Source: Variovorax sp.
Lineage (GTDB): Bacteria > Pseudomonadota > Gammaproteobacteria > Burkholderiales > Burkholderiaceae_C
Assembly (NCBI GenBank): GCA_028292145.1
Contig: JAQGMX010000282.1
Location: 1-7,156 of the forward strand
Direction: 5' to 3'
Length of the DNA stretch: 7,156 nt
Below, one piece after another: positions 6,582 to 7,156 of the stretch. Within the stretch, counting starts at the first letter, position 1, and every line of letters starts with the position of its first letter. The notes under the pieces are model-generated. The model did no database searches. It saw nothing but the letters and a program-made list of their open reading frames with translations, and was not told where the DNA came from. The position numbers were made by a program, and so were the translations under genes.

Positions 6582-7156
6582 TCAGCTCTTGACGGCGCCG
6601 GCCGTGAGGCCGCCGACCATGTAGCGCTTGAATGTGTAGTAGATCGCCGCCGGCGGAAGCGCGTAGATGAGGCCGGTCGCCATCAGCAACTCCCACGGCG
6701 AATCGTCTGCGGAAAGAAAACTGCCGAGCGCCACGGCCAGCGTCACGCTTCGGTCGTTCGACAGCAGCAGGAAGGCATAGAGGTACTCGTTCCAGGCCAG
6801 CAGCAGCGAGTACGTTCCCACGGCAACCAGCGACGGCACCATCAGCGGTATGTAGACCATGCGGAACAGCTGCAGCGGCGAAGCGCCGTCCATGCGCGCG
6901 GCTTCGTCGAGCTCGTAGGGCAGCTTGTCCGACGCCTGCTTGAGCACCCAGATGCAGTACGGCGATGCGATGGTCACCATCGCCAGAATGAGCGCCCACT
7001 GGCTGTTGAGCAGCCCGTAGTTGCCCATCGTCTTGTACATCGGCACCGCGAGAAATGCCGCCGGAATGAAGTACGTGAAGAGCGCCAGGTTCATCACCGT
7101 GCGCCCGCCGCGCACCCGCAGCCGGCTGATCGCGAACGCTGCCGTCGTCGCGACGA
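6582..7156 (-). CDS. Carbohydrate ABC importer permease (MalG-type, binding-protein-dependent), N-terminus outside window
   Basis: An inner-membrane permease subunit of the CUT1 sugar importer type. 190 C-terminal residues are readable and the frame continues beyond the right edge; the family is about 270-290 long, so some 80-100 residues are missing. The visible part starts within the first half of the transmembrane domain (ATTAAFAISRLRVRGGRTV). Hydrophobic segments include NLALFTYFIPAAFLAVPM, WALILAMVTIASPYCIWVL, VPSLVAVGTYSLLLAWNEYL and LLMATGLIYALPPAAIYYTF. The cytoplasmic EAA loop that docks on the ATPase is at about 6905-6834 and begins EAARMDGASPLQLFR, with the family's conserved E-A-A, D-G-A and final P. 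The end KRYMVGGLTAGAVKS is typical of MalG-like proteins. A GTG at 7115 is in frame but is an internal codon, not the start. The second permease and binding protein are expected further right. Confidence 0.92.
   Translation of the reverse strand, partial: VATTAAFAISRLRVRGGRTVMNLALFTYFIPAAFLAVPMYKTMGNYGLLNSQWALILAMVTIASPYCIWVLKQASDKLPYELDEAARMDGASPLQLFRMVYIPLMVPSLVAVGTYSLLLAWNEYLYAFLLLSNDRSVTLAVALGSFLSADDSPWELLMATGLIYALPPAAIYYTFKRYMVGGLTAGAVKS

Overview
The window looks like chromosomal DNA of a GC-rich betaproteobacterium. Burkholderiales is most likely, and a Comamonadaceae/Variovorax-like or Burkholderiaceae-like genome would fit. This rests on strong G/C third-position use, recognisable EttA and RhlE proteins, a RhlE with a very long glycine-rich tail, and an idonate/5-ketogluconate gene pair beside a sugar-type ABC transporter. 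I assign the order from remembered protein families, not from a search.

Layout from left to right. (1) Positions 1-1265, minus strand: most of ettA, an ABC-F translation factor, cut by the left edge so its last ~130 residues are missing. (2) Positions 1266-1586: a divergent intergenic region with no convincing full-length gene. It holds a GC-rich imperfect hairpin in the ettA leader, a second bulged hairpin, and a 12-codon ORF whose stop overlaps the rhlE start codon. (3) Positions 1587-3503, plus strand: a complete RhlE-type DEAD-box RNA helicase with a ~200-residue Gly/Arg-rich C-terminal tail, followed by an intrinsic terminator. (4) Positions 3637-5473, plus strand: a two-gene catabolic unit, idnO (gluconate 5-dehydrogenase / 5-ketogluconate reductase, SDR family) then idnD (zinc-dependent L-idonate 5-dehydrogenase, MDR family). 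(5) Positions 5481-7156, minus strand: the 3' end of a carbohydrate ABC importer operon, with a MalG-type permease (N-terminus outside the window) and then a MalK/UgpC-type ATPase. It converges on idnD with 7 bp between the stop codons.

How the genes work together: IdnD oxidises L-idonate to 5-keto-D-gluconate and IdnO reduces that to D-gluconate, which normally enters the Entner-Doudoroff or pentose phosphate route after phosphorylation. The neighbouring ABC importer could bring in a sugar, polyol or sugar acid feeding this route, but it is on the opposite strand and its substrate-binding protein is not visible, so the link is inference. EttA and RhlE are housekeeping RNA/ribosome factors unrelated to the sugar genes.

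I see no clearly new system, mobile element, CRISPR array, tRNA or rRNA here. The observations most worth a second look are the possible leader ORF coupled to rhlE, the structured ettA leader, the non-ATG start of idnO with a nearby inverted repeat, and the unusual RhlE tail.
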